64,000 bases of DNA. It comes from Hemerocallis citrina (lineage: Eukaryota; Streptophyta; Magnoliopsida; Asparagales; Asphodelaceae). Position numbers and translations under genes: made by a program. Below, piece by piece: positions 13,401-21,819 of the stretch. The stretch is from the NCBI GenBank assembly GCA_017893485.1, contig JACEHZ010000589.1:1366501-1430500 (forward strand). The letters run 5' to 3'. The notes beneath the pieces are model-generated. The model did not search any database. It was not told the origin of the DNA and saw nothing but the letters and a program-made list of their open reading frames with translations. Within the stretch, counting starts at the first letter, position 1. Every line of letters starts with the position of its first letter.

Positions 13401-13463
13401 TGGGTCGCGATCAATCCTCCATCTGGGGCAAATCAGATCGGTGGTTCATTCACCTTCCCTTGA
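631..13463 (+). CDS. CSLD: Cellulose synthase-like protein D, gene missing its 5' end
   Basis: Four exons (631-1438, 10733-11143, 11769-12341, 12684-13463) join in frame to about 856 codons ending in the stop at 13461-13463. CSLD proteins are processive family-2 glycosyltransferases of the Golgi or plasma membrane that make beta-1,4-glycan (cellulose- or mannan-type) in tip-growing and dividing cells. Family marks seen are two N-terminal membrane segments, the first catalytic Asp in SDDGGA (about 1001), DCD (10952-10960), TED (12219-12227), QVLRW across the last intron, about six C-terminal membrane segments, and the C-terminus GGSFTFP. CSLD proteins are usually about 1,100-1,150 residues, so roughly a quarter (the Zn-binding N-terminus) is upstream. 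All reading frames are open and all key residues are present, so it looks functional. The exact paralogue (D1 to D5) is not resolved. Confidence 0.95.
1640..1890. repeat. Cluster of ACGTGC...GCACGT palindromes
   Basis: About six imperfect palindromes of the form ACGTGCAACGCACGT occur at roughly 40-55-bp spacing (near 1651, 1704, 1740, 1795, 1832 and 1873), separated by AT-rich DNA. Similar GTGCAACGCAC motifs recur near 47390-47720 in an unrelated solo LTR. The ACGTG core resembles a G-box, but repetition in both orientations suggests a degraded repeat family rather than a promoter. Confidence 0.6.
2577..3500 (-). repeat. 3' LTR of the intronic copia element
   Basis: It is about 660 bp of LTR plus the 256-bp MITE and its 8-bp target duplication. 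It starts TGTTGAGTTTTAACTGCGG and ends ACCCTAACA. It contains several CGGTCGACCG palindromes (about 2950-3120), also present in the partner LTR. Confidence 0.92.
3125..3380. mobile_element. hAT-type MITE inside the LTR
   Basis: This 256-bp element has perfect 13-bp terminal inverted repeats, TAGGGCTGCAAAC and its complement, flanked by the 8-bp duplication TCGACCGC (3117-3124 and 3381-3388). The partner LTR (about 9424-9440) has the uninterrupted target GCGGTCGACCGCAACTTG, a built-in empty site. The interior is rich in GAGCTCGAGC motifs and has no coding capacity. An 8-bp duplication is the hAT signature. Confidence 0.93.
3653..4016 (-). pseudogene. copia RNase H, broken
   Basis: It continues the RT frame after a one-base slip at a run of seven A (about 4028-4034). 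The protein reads DADF, then [32 protein letters not shown] and [14 protein letters not shown] in the order of copia RNase H, with a stop near 3932. This enzyme would remove the RNA strand during reverse transcription. It ends near the purine tract of the 3' LTR. Confidence 0.85.
4017..4954 (-). pseudogene. copia reverse transcriptase, broken
   Basis: Two frames carry RT. 4954-4712 holds [19 protein letters not shown] and [19 protein letters not shown]; 4667-4017 holds [11 protein letters not shown] with the catalytic [19 protein letters not shown], and [17 protein letters not shown] leading into RNase H. The frame is lost between 4712 and 4667. The catalytic motif itself is intact. Confidence 0.9.
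4955..5764 (-). pseudogene. copia integrase C-terminus and linker, degraded
   Basis: Fragments include [19 protein letters not shown] (about 5500-5555), typical of the region between copia integrase and RT, then a low-complexity [12 protein letters not shown] run at 5400-5460. Stops and frame changes occur throughout. The order fits the surrounding element. Confidence 0.7.
5765..6134 (-). pseudogene. copia integrase core, 3' part
   Basis: On the minus strand from about 6131 it reads [32 protein letters not shown] (second catalytic Asp) and [17 protein letters not shown] (catalytic Glu). The first catalytic Asp lies across the inserted element in the segment at 7399-7721. The frame is open in this part. 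Confidence 0.9.
6135..7395. mobile_element. PIF/Harbinger-type element in the copia integrase
   Basis: The ends are GGGGGCATTTGGTACAAG and the complement of GGGGGCGTTCGGTACAAG (16 of 18 match), flanked by TAA (6132-6134 and 7396-7398). A 3-bp TAA duplication is the mark of PIF/Harbinger and Tourist elements. The 1,261-bp interior has no transposase. Near both ends are TTCCTGGGAATC-type repeats, and it carries G and C runs at 7039 and 7218-7250. Removing it restores the integrase between AQEYS and GGKRYF. Confidence 0.85.
7399..7721 (-). pseudogene. copia GAG-pre-integrase and integrase start
   Basis: The segment reads [17 protein letters not shown] and [15 protein letters not shown], the HHCC zinc-binding module, then LVHADVW with the first catalytic Asp of integrase. 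It stops where the Harbinger-type element was inserted. It is the N-terminal half of the integrase at 5765-6134. Confidence 0.88.
7722..8315 (-). pseudogene. copia nucleocapsid and protease
   Basis: The frame 8315-7887 holds a CCHC zinc knuckle, [14 protein letters not shown], followed by the protease active site in [10 protein letters not shown]. After about 7960 the frame shifts and the rest of the protease is read in another frame down to about 7790 (GAVSVDNG, then [18 protein letters not shown]). The aspartic protease would cleave the gag-pol polyprotein. Confidence 0.85.
8266..8880 (-). pseudogene. copia gag
   Basis: A 204-codon frame begins just inside the PBS and reads [20 protein letters not shown], a copia gag (UBN2-type) start. 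Further on are [20 protein letters not shown] and [18 protein letters not shown]. The frame shifts near 8290-8310, where the next frame takes over with the zinc knuckle. This is the capsid-like protein that packages element RNA. Confidence 0.9.
8883..8898 (-). other. Primer-binding site of the intronic copia
   Basis: Read on the minus strand it is TGGTATCAGAGCACCA, complementary to the 3' end of plant initiator Met-tRNA. It lies three bases inside the 5' LTR and fixes the element's orientation. Confidence 0.93.
8902..9545 (-). repeat. 5' LTR of the intronic copia element
   Basis: This is a 644-bp LTR, TGTTGAG to CCCTAACA, without the MITE of its partner. It contains a TATA-like CCTATATATATTG on the minus strand at 9214-9226. 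Its promoter would fire antisense to CSLD. Confidence 0.92.
9214..9226 (-). promoter_or_regulatory. TATA box of the copia 5' LTR
   Basis: CCTATATATATTG on the minus strand sits about 310 bases upstream of the gag side of the LTR. The left LTR has the same motif. It is the only obvious core-promoter signal in the LTR. Confidence 0.5.
9546..10732 (+). other. CSLD intron remainder, no feature seen
   Basis: AT-rich sequence between the copia element and the next CSLD exon. A short TATATA run lies near 9762. No coding similarity or terminal repeats were found. Confidence 0.6.
10733..11143 (+). CDS. CSLD: CSLD exon: DxD substrate-binding region
   Basis: The acceptor is TTGGCAG|GTA and the donor CTCCAG|GTTTGG. 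The 137 codons are phase 0 at both ends and join the previous exon as [11 protein letters not shown]. The exon carries the DCD metal/UDP-sugar motif in [12 protein letters not shown] and the conserved [19 protein letters not shown]. It lies after the 9.3-kb transposon-filled intron. Confidence 0.95.
11144..11768 (+). other. CSLD intron, GT-AG
   Basis: This 625-bp AT-rich intron starts GTTTGG and ends TTGCAG. It is phase 0 and contains nothing else recognised. Confidence 0.92.
11769..12341 (+). CDS. CSLD: CSLD exon: class-specific region and TED motif
   Basis: The acceptor is AACTTGCAG|GGC. The exon starts [13 protein letters not shown] and includes the Cys-rich GCCSCCLP stretch, an acidic run (DDDEEEEM), the conserved [11 protein letters not shown] and the catalytic TED in [18 protein letters not shown]. 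It ends DRLHQ at CAG 12339-12341. The next bases are GCAAGG, so the donor is GC rather than GT; the match to the GC-AG donor consensus and the exact protein continuation (Q then VLRW) fix this boundary. Confidence 0.94.
12342..12683 (+). other. CSLD intron with non-canonical GC-AG borders
   Basis: This 342-bp intron begins GCAAGG directly after CAG and ends CACCAG. Using the nearest GT instead would break the QVLRW motif or the frame, so the GC donor is well supported. GC-AG introns are a small minority class processed by the major spliceosome; AG|GCAAG is their typical strong donor. Confidence 0.88.
12684..13463 (+). CDS. CSLD: CSLD last exon: VLRW and C-terminal membrane channel
   Basis: The acceptor is TCACCAG|GTG. 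It begins [18 protein letters not shown], completing QVLRW, and then encodes about six hydrophobic helices (for example [13 protein letters not shown] and [19 protein letters not shown]). It finishes GGSFTFP with a TGA at 13461-13463. The 259 codons have no damage and match the usual CSLD C-terminus in length. Confidence 0.95.
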   Translation: MLRWATGSVEIFFSRNNALFATSKMKILQRIAYLNVGIYPFTSFFLIVYCFLPALSLFSGQFIVQTLNVTFLTYLLIITITLCMLAVLEVKWSGIELEEWWRNEQFWLIGGTSAHLAAVLQGLLKVIAGIEISFTLTSKSGGDDVDDEFADLFIVKWTSLMIPPITIMMVNLIAIAVGISRTIYSTLPQWSKLIGGVFFSFWVLAHLYPFAKGLMGRRGRTPTIVYVWSGLIAITISLLWVAINPPSGANQIGGSFTFP

Positions 13464-13969
13464 GAAAGGATTCCCATTCGCTGTTCTGAGAATTATTTGG
13501 TTCTTGAAGATTTATTACTTTAATGGTCTGAACAATTTTGAGTTTCAGGATCAAGGGAGGGAGAATGGAGTTACTGATAGTAAAGGAGGTTTCTTTTCAG
13601 TTTTGTATCTGTTGATTTTATGTTGATAACAGTTTTATGTATGGATATTGATGGCACATTGGATTAATTATTCTTTTTCTTCTACTTTTTCTCCTGATCT
13701 AGTAATCTGAAGATTGTGAAAGTGATGAAGTTGCATTTACAATTTTGGGTGAGGATTGCTTCCATTTATTTCAGTTTCTTCTTTAATTCGTTGGTCCTAT
13801 ATGTATCTTTCTGTTCCAACTGGAAAGCTACTTCTTTTGACTGCATCTGAATTTACTTATGGTTAATCAGACATGCTTGTTGAGCAGTGAAGCTCTGTGA
13901 AATTCATGTTGTCGGATGGAACTTTTCCAGTGTTTGTTTTGAACGATCTTCTAATTCTAATAATTTTAA
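13464..13969 (+). other. CSLD 3' UTR and downstream spacer
   Basis: T-rich sequence follows the CSLD stop with no open frame of interest. The transcript probably ends within the first few hundred bases, but the poly(A) site cannot be placed. The spacer runs into plastid-derived DNA near 13970. Confidence 0.55.
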
Positions 13970-14400
13970 TCTAATAAGAACAAGAGATCTTTCTCAATCA
14001 ATTCCTTTGTCCCTCATTCTTCTAGAATTTGAGAAGAATTTGAGAAGATTTTTTCCTATTTGAATTTATTCATTTGGAATCTGGGTTCTTCTATTTTTTA
14101 CTCTTTTTTTTCTCTTCTTTTCATAAATTTCAATTTCATTTCGATTTTCTTTCCTCTCTTTTCTTTTTATACCCTTCTATCATTCCTTAAGTCTCATAGG
14201 TTTGTTGATCCTATAGAATCTGATCCATTTTTTCTCATCGAGCGAGGGAAAGAAATCAGATTGATTTTTCGATTAAAAGTACTATGTGAAATCTTCGGTT
14301 TTTTTCCTCTTCCTCTATCTCTATCCCATAGGTACAATGTTTAAATCAATAGAGAACATTTTCTTCTGTATGAATTGATATTATTACATTCCCAAGATCT
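13970..14400. other. Plastid non-coding segment, probably inverted repeat near ycf2/trnL
   Basis: Phrases such as AAGAGATCTTTCTCAATCAA, TTCATTTGGAATCTGGGTTC and TATGTGAAATCTTCGG match, from memory, a well-conserved plastid inverted-repeat spacer. The T-rich tracts fit. The assignment rests on recall and needs a search. Confidence 0.55.
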
Positions 14401-14412
14401 CTTCGTTAGTTG

Positions 14413-14509
14413 GGGAAACGCATTCATCGCCGTGTAGCTGATCGGTGATTACTAGCAATTCCGACTTCATGCAGGCGAGTTGCAACCTGCAATCCGAACT
14501 GAGGACAGA
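14413..14509 (-). pseudogene. rrn16: Fragment of plastid 16S rRNA gene
   Basis: On the minus strand it carries the conserved 3'-domain stretch GTCCTCAGTTCGGATTGCAG (with changes), then AACTCGCCTGCATGAAG and the GCTAGTAATC motif. About 97 bp survive, with several G-to-A type differences from the plastid gene. It is far too short to function. Confidence 0.88.
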
Positions 14510-14541
14510 TATTTGTAGACTCCATTTTTTCCTCTTTCCGA

Positions 14542-14703
14542 ATGGTAAATATTTCTCAGAACAAGGAGTATGAATCGAAACCCATGTTTGAATTGAAGAA
14601 GACTAAACAGGAACAAAAGGGATCCATCAAAGAAGAGAAAAATAGCCCAGTTTATGAAGATTCTTATCTTGATACCCATCAAGATAATTGGGAGGATTTG
14701 AAA
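14542..14703 (+). pseudogene. ycf1: Fragment of plastid ycf1 (TIC214)
   Basis: The open frame reads NKEYESKPMFELKKTKQEQ and NSPVYEDSYLDTHQDNWE, a recognisable internal part of the plastid TIC214 protein. It breaks off directly before the psaB start. No start or end of the gene is present. Confidence 0.8.
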
Positions 14704-14709
14704 GGCATT

Positions 14710-14800
14710 ATGGCATTAAGATTTCCAAGGTTTAGCTCCGGACCTCGCTACTCGTCGTATTTGGTTTGGTATTGCTACTGCACGTAACTTTGAGAATTTT
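14710..14800 (+). pseudogene. psaB: 5' end of plastid psaB, degraded
   Basis: ATG at 14710 starts MALRFPRFS, the psaB N-terminus. Small deletions then shift the frame, but the DNA for TTRRIWFGIATA is still clear (ACTCGTCGTATTTGGTTTGG). The similarity ends about 90 bp in. Confidence 0.9.
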
Positions 14801-14891
14801 GATTTCTTTTTATTTTGTTCTGCATTTGTCGCCAGACATAAATTTGCAGTAAGAAGACCAAATCTCATTTCCTATGTACAATAATACAAAC

Positions 14892-14972
14892 AACAACCCT
14901 AGTCGCCATCTCTATATTTTGTTTACTTGTAAGCTTTACGGGGTACGCCTTATATACCACTTTCTTCTTTTT
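14892..14972 (+). pseudogene. psbN: psbN fragment
   Basis: Reads TLVAISIFCLLVSFTGYALYT, nearly the whole membrane helix of the 43-residue plastid PsbN protein. The N-terminal Met-Glu and the C-terminus after YALYTTF are missing. Confidence 0.88.
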
Positions 14973-15276
14973 TATTTTCTATTGGTCCATAAACTGATCT
15001 AAGTAAATCTCTGAATTTGATTCGATTAGTTCTTACTCTAGTCCTTACTCCTTACTATAGTATATAACCATTTGAGTATTGACTCATCCAATATAAAGGA
15101 TTAGTCAATGAAATAATAGATAGTAAATATATCAGTTTAAAAATAAATGAATTGTTAGTAGTAGAATGTTATTCCCGTCAGACTTAAACCTAACGAATAT
15201 ATCATCAAGGGTTTTTTTTGAATGCAGGTCACTCAAGAATCTTCAATTTTACGATAACTCACTCACATATTGCTAT
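14973..15276. other. Unassigned, possibly more plastid spacer
   Basis: AT-rich, with no coding similarity. It continues from psbN without a visible boundary and ends at the left copia LTR with the flank ATATTGCTAT (15267-15276). Confidence 0.4.
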
Positions 15277-15419
15277 TGTTAGATATTATAATAGATATTT
15301 AGTCCCATATCGGAATATGTATTAGTTTAGTATTTGCTTCTCTCTTATATATATGAGACATTGTACTCAATGATAATGCATCCAATAACTTTTTCTCAAT
15401 CTCTATGTTAACCTTAACA
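15277..15419 (+). repeat. 5' LTR of the outer copia
   Basis: 143 bp, TG to CA, with a TATATATATGAGACA core near 15345. It is immediately followed by the primer site TGGTATCAGAACC at 15420. Confidence 0.92.
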
Positions 15420-15432
15420 TGGTATCAGAACC
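15420..15432 (+). other. Primer-binding site of the outer copia
   Basis: TGGTATCAGAACC matches the 3' end of initiator Met-tRNA except for one change (GAAC for GAGC). Direct abutment on the LTR is common in copia elements. Confidence 0.82.
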
Positions 15433-15994
15433 CTAAATCCTATTTTCCTTTCCCCTCACAAATTTCTAACTCTAATTACACAAATCCTTCTTTTTCAAAG
15501 TCAACAGCAAGAGCCACCAGCAACAATAGCAAGAGCGGCTACCCGTCTCCGTCAACCACCCATCTTCATCAACCTTCTTGCTGCCTTCAACAACAACAAC
15601 AACAAAAACATCATCTCCTCTTCTTCTCCCTCTTCAAAATCCACCTACTGCCTTCATCCCCAACTCACCAAATACCCAAACATACTCCTAGTACCTTCAT
15701 CCCCAACTCACTAAATACCCCAATACCCAAACATACCCATACTGCCTTCATCCCTAACTCATCTCCTGAACCCATCAATCTCACTAACCAAACTTATCCC
15801 CCCGAGAACCATCCCCCATCTCCCCGTCGTCACCTACCCCCGACGCCAACTACCCTGCCGCCATCACAGCTTAAAACTGAAAACCCAAATCTCTAACCCT
15901 AACCTTGTATCCCTCTATCCAACAATCTAATATTTATAACCAAAATCCAAAACCTGCCCCGAATTCTCTACAGGCCTTTATTCTTTAAAAAAAA

Positions 15995-16030
<36 letters not shown>

Positions 16031-16291
16031 TGCCAAGCCCAAATCAAATCCAAACATAAAAAAACACACTCGAATTCCATACCCAACTCAAATCCAAACC
16101 CGGAAAACCTAACCCTAACCCTTCTTCTCTCTAGTCTCGTTTCGTTTGTTGTTGTCGCTGCCGTCATTCATCATCGTAAAAAAAATGCAGGTACTCATAC
16201 TTCTCCAATGGAACCCAAGTTTCACCGGTATTTTTCCATCTCCACTGACTTCCTCGCTGCTGCATCTTCCTCTTCGCTCTCCTTTACATAC
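15433..16291 (+). other. Outer copia leader and decayed gag region
   Basis: C- and A-rich low-complexity DNA; the 15405-15896 frame is proline- and glutamine-rich and not recognisable as gag. A run of 35 G lies at 15995-16029. It ends at the CATAC target of the solo LTR. Confidence 0.55.
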
Positions 16292-19200
16292 TGTCACGCC
16301 CCACTTCCCAAAAAGAATACGGAATACAGATACGCGACTCAACCCAGCGAATGATTTGCATCATCCATAAGTTGTTTAGAATCTTTACAATAAATCTCAG
16401 AATAATTAGAGTCGGAAGCCAAAAAAATTATCCTCACACAGACATATATATCTCAAAACAAAACAAAGTGCCAACAGAAATTAATTGAAATCCAATAATA
16501 TTATAGTCTCAATTAAATAGATCCGAACAAGTTAATATCCTGGTCACATTGCCCAAATACAAATAAAATCCATATACTCAAATACATTGTTCAAAAGCAA
16601 CAGATAATAATAATAGCAAAAGAAGTCCAGCACTAATATTTCATTTCTCCAATACCATCGGGCAAACGACCATCCTGATCTGCAATCAATAAATTGCAGG
16701 AGAAGGAAAAAGAAAACAAGTACCCGTCAATGCAAGTTACGGGCCCCTTGTAATGCAAGATACAAGTACATGAAAAACTAACAAATCTAAATAATAGCAG
16801 AAACAGATATAGCATGGTATAGCAGAATCAACTAGCATGGTATACTAACATGTGTCAAGTATCAAAAATCAAATAGCATGCAGACAGATATACAGATAGT
16901 GTCAAATAATGGTGTCAAGTGATAGTGTCAGACAAGTAATAGATACTCAGATAATCAGATGATCAGAAAATTAGTAACAGATTCAGATGTCAGATACAGA
17001 TACAGATGTCAGATTCAGATTCTTATAAATCTTGTATTAATTACTAACTAGGTAGCACTTCATGTACCATCCTTTTATCACATGGTTGCTACATTCAAAA
17101 CAGTTACGTTTGTAGATTTCGTAAGGGATCATATAGGGTCGTTTACTCATGGTTCAGACAGACAGATATCAGATAACAGATCTTGACAGATAGATAGAAC
17201 CTAGTGGTTCTCTTCTTCCCTACACCTTCCTTTAGGAAGTAATGTAGACAGTGTACAGAATAACAGATCACAGATAATCATATGGAAAATACGGGCCCCC
17301 TTCTAAGTATACATTTTATGCTTTCCCACTATTAGATCTTTTCCATAAACCCCGACTTGATCATTTTATAATTATCATCAGACAAATGTGTATGTGCATG
17401 AAACAGAGTAAATCTAGCATGATATAATGACCCACAAGTTATTTTGGCATCAAGAAAAGTAAAGTCAAATTGCTTTTTGTTTTTTCTCAATTCCAACCGA
17501 ATGCAACTGGATCTAGTATAGTATGAACTGGCGATCAGAACATATATGGAGCAATGCCGCGTGGAGGGAGAGGGCCCATAGGTCGTGAACTTCTTTTCTT
17601 GAAGTTCAGAATAATAGATAAGCATGTATAGATGGTAAGATAGTCACATAACAGAACAAAATAGAGTACTTCCTAATTCAGGACAGCACAACAGTACAGT
17701 ACTAAAACAGCGATTCCCGTTATCACAAATATCAAAACCTAGATCCGTCAGAGAATCTGGAAAATATACTTCCAACCAAATCCAGCGGATACATATAAGT
17801 TATATAGTGTTTTAGAAAAACATAACTCAAAACTGATTTGAAACCAGAAAATATGTTCAGCCAGAAATCAGTAAATCGAATTCACAGTCAGGAAAATAGC
17901 ATCAAAACACCTCAAATAAATCCAGAAAAAATCTGGGTTATTCTCCTATATGTCTAGTATCGGAATATAAAGTTTCATAATTTTCCAGTAAGATTAGTTT
18001 AGCCAAAAAAAATCAGAAAACATCAAGAAATGATAGTTTGGCAAATCTGGAATTCCCAACACTGCTGTACAAAAACTGCAATATCTCGCAAACCATGAAA
18101 CAAAATACAGATCCATCAAAGGGAGAAGAAAATAGAAAAAATAAGATAACTTTCATATTTCTTAAATATTTTACATACAGGAAAAGGAATTAGGGTGAAA
18201 ATACAAATCTTTTCAGAACTCCGAGCAAAATCCAGCAAGTATAGTTTTTATAAATAAGCATGAAACGGTATATAAAACTCGTCAATAAAATCCACCAAAA
18301 TTCTGGGTAATCCCTAAACAGGTATAGAAATACTGTGCAAAATTTTGGATCAAAATAATATGCTTAGCATTAGTATCAAAATAGTTTAGTCATCGAAATC
18401 ATCAAGAAACGAAATCTGGAATATAATACACCTTTGTAGTAAAACAATCATATCTCACACATACGAAAACGAAATCGATCTCTGTTAGAAAATTTGGAAA
18501 GAAGATAGATTTCTCTAAAAATCATGGCTGAAGTTACGATACTGACCTTAATATGGTCTAAAATACCAATCAAAACTAATCACTGACAAAATACAGATTT
18601 TTCTCTTAACAATAAATCAATATACAACATACGAAACTCGTTCCAAACACAACCAAACATGTAATAGAGTCAACTAAGTGTCCAAATAATATGAAATAGG
18701 ATATATAGCATGTCCACAACAAGTATATCATATGGATCCAAACAAACACACAAATTCTCATAATTATCTCACAAATATAATCACATCAAGAATTGTCAAA
18801 ACCTAAGTTGTTTCATGTCAAATTTGTGTCGTGAGACAACTATGGTTAATAGCACTATAGAGACAATACTCATCAAACATACATCACACACGAGTTATTT
18901 CTAGAACCCAACTACACTACAAGCGAAATTTATGACTTGTATCATACAAAGGAATTGAGTACAAGTTACTTGCCTTAACTGAAGACGAAACGAACACCAA
19001 GAATAACATAAATGGATCCCGGCAACGAACAAAACCCACAAACAAAAACCACGAACCAAGCAATCCACATGCAACTCCGTGCACAAGCAAAACCAAGAGA
19101 GAGAGAGAGAGAGAGCGGTCGGGAGTGGCACGGCGGCGACACTGGCCTTGGCTGGCGTCGCTGCTGCTGCTGCTGTTCTGGGTGCGCGCGACGTCGGAGA

Positions 19201-19881
19201 GAGCGGGAGAGACAGACAGAGAGATGGAGAGATGAAGGGATGGAGGTGCTCGGTGATGGTTAATGGAGGTTAGGGTGAGTTGGCGATCGGGATGAGGTAG
19301 GGGCAGTAAGGGCAGTCGGAAAGGGTGCGTAGGGAGGTCGGCAGGGGGGGTGTGCGGGTGTGGCGGCTTACGGCACAACAGGGAGAGAGAGAGGATCGGG
19401 GGTCAGGGTTAGGGTTTTGCTATAGGGGAAAGGGAGAGAGAGAGAGTTATATAGGGTTTAGTTTAGGGTTGTGGGTATTTGGGTTAATATGTAGTTTTTG
19501 GTTTTATTAGGAGTAGTAGTAGGTATTGGGTTTAATAGGATTTGCATAGGATTTAAAATAGGAATGTAAGCTAATTTGGCTTTGGTAGTTAATTAGGGAT
19601 CAAAAGCAATATGAATAGCAATAGGATTAGCAACCAAAACACTACGACCACCCAAAAACAAAACAAAGAGAACAAGGACCAAATAAAGAGCGAAAACAAT
19701 AATAACGATCAAGAACAGATCAAGGGACAGAAAAATCAATCACAAGAAGATCAAAATGAGCAAAAATAAATATATATTGAAAACAACTCCAATATACGGT
19801 CCAAAATACAAGAAGAGTATAAATACTCAAGAAAGAAGAAAAATACACCAAGAATACGACAAACGAAAAACAGGGTTTACA
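16292..19881 (-). mobile_element. 3.6-kb solo LTR of a gypsy family
   Basis: It runs from TGTCACGCCCC to GGGTTTACA on the + strand and is flanked by CATAC (16287-16291 and 19882-19886). Both ends and about 18900-19060 resemble the LTR of the gypsy element at 27.8-52.6 kb in opposite orientation, so it reads on the minus strand. There is no PBS, gag or pol, which fits loss of the body by recombination between two LTRs. AGAT-rich stretches lie near 16900-17280. A TATA-like CCCTATATAAC on the minus strand lies near 19447. Confidence 0.9.
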
Positions 19882-19886
19882 CATAC

Positions 19887-21137
19887 CGATCCCCATCCAG
19901 ATCCATACAACAACAGTGCCGCTTCCAGCATCTTCTCTCCCTTCAGCATCATCCCTAACCCTGCCTCACCCTTTCTTCCAACAACAGTCGCATCATCCAG
20001 ATCTCTATCCCGATCCCGACAACAACAACATCTTCATCCTTATATCGACCCATACCACAGCAACACCGGTCTCATTTCTCCTCGCAATACTTCTTCTCTT
20101 ATATCTTCTGCCATGACCGTTACTCTGGCTTTGCCATCTTCTGCTGATTGGGTTTCTCTTCAGCATCACCTTGCTCAGCTGGAACTCGAGCTCTTGGGTC
20201 AGTATGTCAATTTTGGCCACTCTGCTGCTGCATTCTTTGTTACTTTTTTGTATGAATTTTTCTTGAATTTTAGGTGCATCACATCATCTTACTAGTAATT
20301 ATACACTGCTCACTACCAGCATTGCACTTCCCTCTCACTCTCCATCCCTTCACACAGCCGATGGCTCACAACTTCTAACTACACACTCAGGATCTGTTAG
20401 CTCTCCTACTCTCACATTATCTTATGTTCTTTATGCTCCTTATTTATCCATGAAAATTATTTCCATTAGTGCTCTGTGCGATAATAATATTGACGTTACA
20501 TTCAATTCTTTATGTTGTTTTATTACAGATTCCCACACTAAACCGGAGTTTGAGTGTGCTAGTCGACATGGTCTTCTATACCCTCTAGATTTTCTACATG
20601 CACATAAACCCCATCCTAATTTTACTGGTGTACTATGTCATCTGATGTTGATCTGTGACATAGACATTTAGGTCATGTTAGTGAATCTCGTCTCAAGACT
20701 TTAGCCCGTAATGGTGCCCTTGGCCATCTTCCTTCTACACATTTGTTTGTTTGTTACGGTTGTCAGTTGGCCAAACACATAGCACTCCCTTTTAATAACA
20801 AAAATACTTCTCAAACAACTCAAAATTTTTAACTTATTCATTCTGACATATGGGGATCATTCCATGTATCTTCTAGCAAAGACTATCTATATTATGTTAT
20901 CTTCATAGATGACTTCACTCAATATACATGATTTTTTCTTATGCGCCAACGATATGAGAGTTCTAACGTTTACCAGTTCTTTTCGACATGATTGACACTC
21001 AGTTCGATGTGTACATCAAGATTTTTTACTCACATGGTGCTCGTGAGTACACTTCTGCTATTCTAAGATCAATCATTCAGTCTGACAACACTCTTTTTCA
21101 GTAGTCATGCCCTCACACACATGAGAATAATGGTGTA
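19887..21137 (+). pseudogene. Outer copia gag/protease remains and integrase 5' part
   Basis: Around 20150-20300 is a decayed region; from about 20430 it reads as the copia protease-to-integrase linker (KIISISALCDNNIDVTFNS). RHLGHVSESRL and CYGCQLAKH (20660-20790) form the HHCC zinc module, followed by LIHSDIWG (first Asp) and IQSDN (second Asp). Several in-frame stops occur. It is cut at NNGV by the Tat-like element and continues at 60594. Confidence 0.85.
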
Positions 21138-21652
21138 TGATGCGGTTTGTTTTTGGGGTGTGGCTGCAACAGGTGTGAGTTCTTGTAATTTGTATAGTGG
21201 AAGTTGCGGTACTGGCTATATGTTCGACCTTCGGTTGGGAACGACTCAAGAGTAGCAGGAGTAAGGTGGGGGACGGATGCTCGGCTCGAACCCAATAACT
21301 CAGATCGGATCTTCGAGGCTCGGCTCGGTCTTGTATACCTGCACTCTACCTATAAACACCGGGAGAGATCCCAACGACAGGCCCTTCGAGATCTAGTCAG
21401 TCACTGGAAAGCAACATGAGCTAGGGTTTTGGAGGAGAAAGATTGATTACCTTACCTGTGGGGGAGGGGGTCTAGTATTTATAGGTAGAGCAAACGGGTC
21501 TGAGATCCTGCTGGGTTGGGTTTGGACCCGTTTGCTCGTGGGCCTGATGTAGCGGAAGCCCATGAGTCTCGGGGTTAATCTGATGATCAGGAGAGAGCGG
21601 GTTTTGAGGGGATCTAGTGAACTGAAGGGGCCACATCATTTGACCCATATCA
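21138..21652 (-). repeat. 3' LTR of the Tat-like element
   Basis: This 515-bp LTR carries an intact TATA motif, CTATAAATA, on the minus strand (21476-21484). It differs from the partner at roughly 55 positions by eye (about 10%), many of them transitions as expected for methylated DNA. Confidence 0.92.
21476..21484 (-). promoter_or_regulatory. TATA box in Tat-like 3' LTR
   Basis: CTATAAATA on the minus strand. The matching place in the 5' LTR (about 60411-60419) reads CTAAAAATA, so the copy that should drive the element is weakened. Confidence 0.5.
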
Positions 21653-21819
21653 GGAGCCCCCCACTCCTGGAGGGCTGGATAACCCGCCATGTAGGAGTGA
21701 TTTGAATCTGTAGGAAGAGCGGAGCAGGGTGTACAGCGAAGAATGTGGTGCGTATCTTCCTAAAGAGTTCGGCGGGGTAGGATGAAGGGGATCCCCTTTT
21801 GAAGATAATAGGGGCATCG

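Larger units (their letters stand above)
13970..15240. other. Nuclear plastid DNA insertion (NUPT), mosaic
   Basis: At least four recognisable plastid loci and one probable one lie side by side: an inverted-repeat spacer (13970-14400), rrn16 antisense (14413-14509), ycf1 (14542-14703), the psaB 5' end (14710-14800) and psbN (14892-14972). All are degraded, with substitutions and small deletions. The part from 14973 to 15240 looks like more plastid spacer but was not identified. Because the loci are far apart in plastid genomes, the pieces were probably joined during or after transfer. Confidence 0.82.

Noticed and set aside
14413..14509. Functional rRNA gene
   Set aside because: Only about 97 bp of 16S remain, with mutations, next to other plastid fragments.
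15405..15896. 163-codon Pro/Gln-rich frame after the outer copia PBS
   Set aside because: Low complexity, does not resemble gag, and starts within the LTR.
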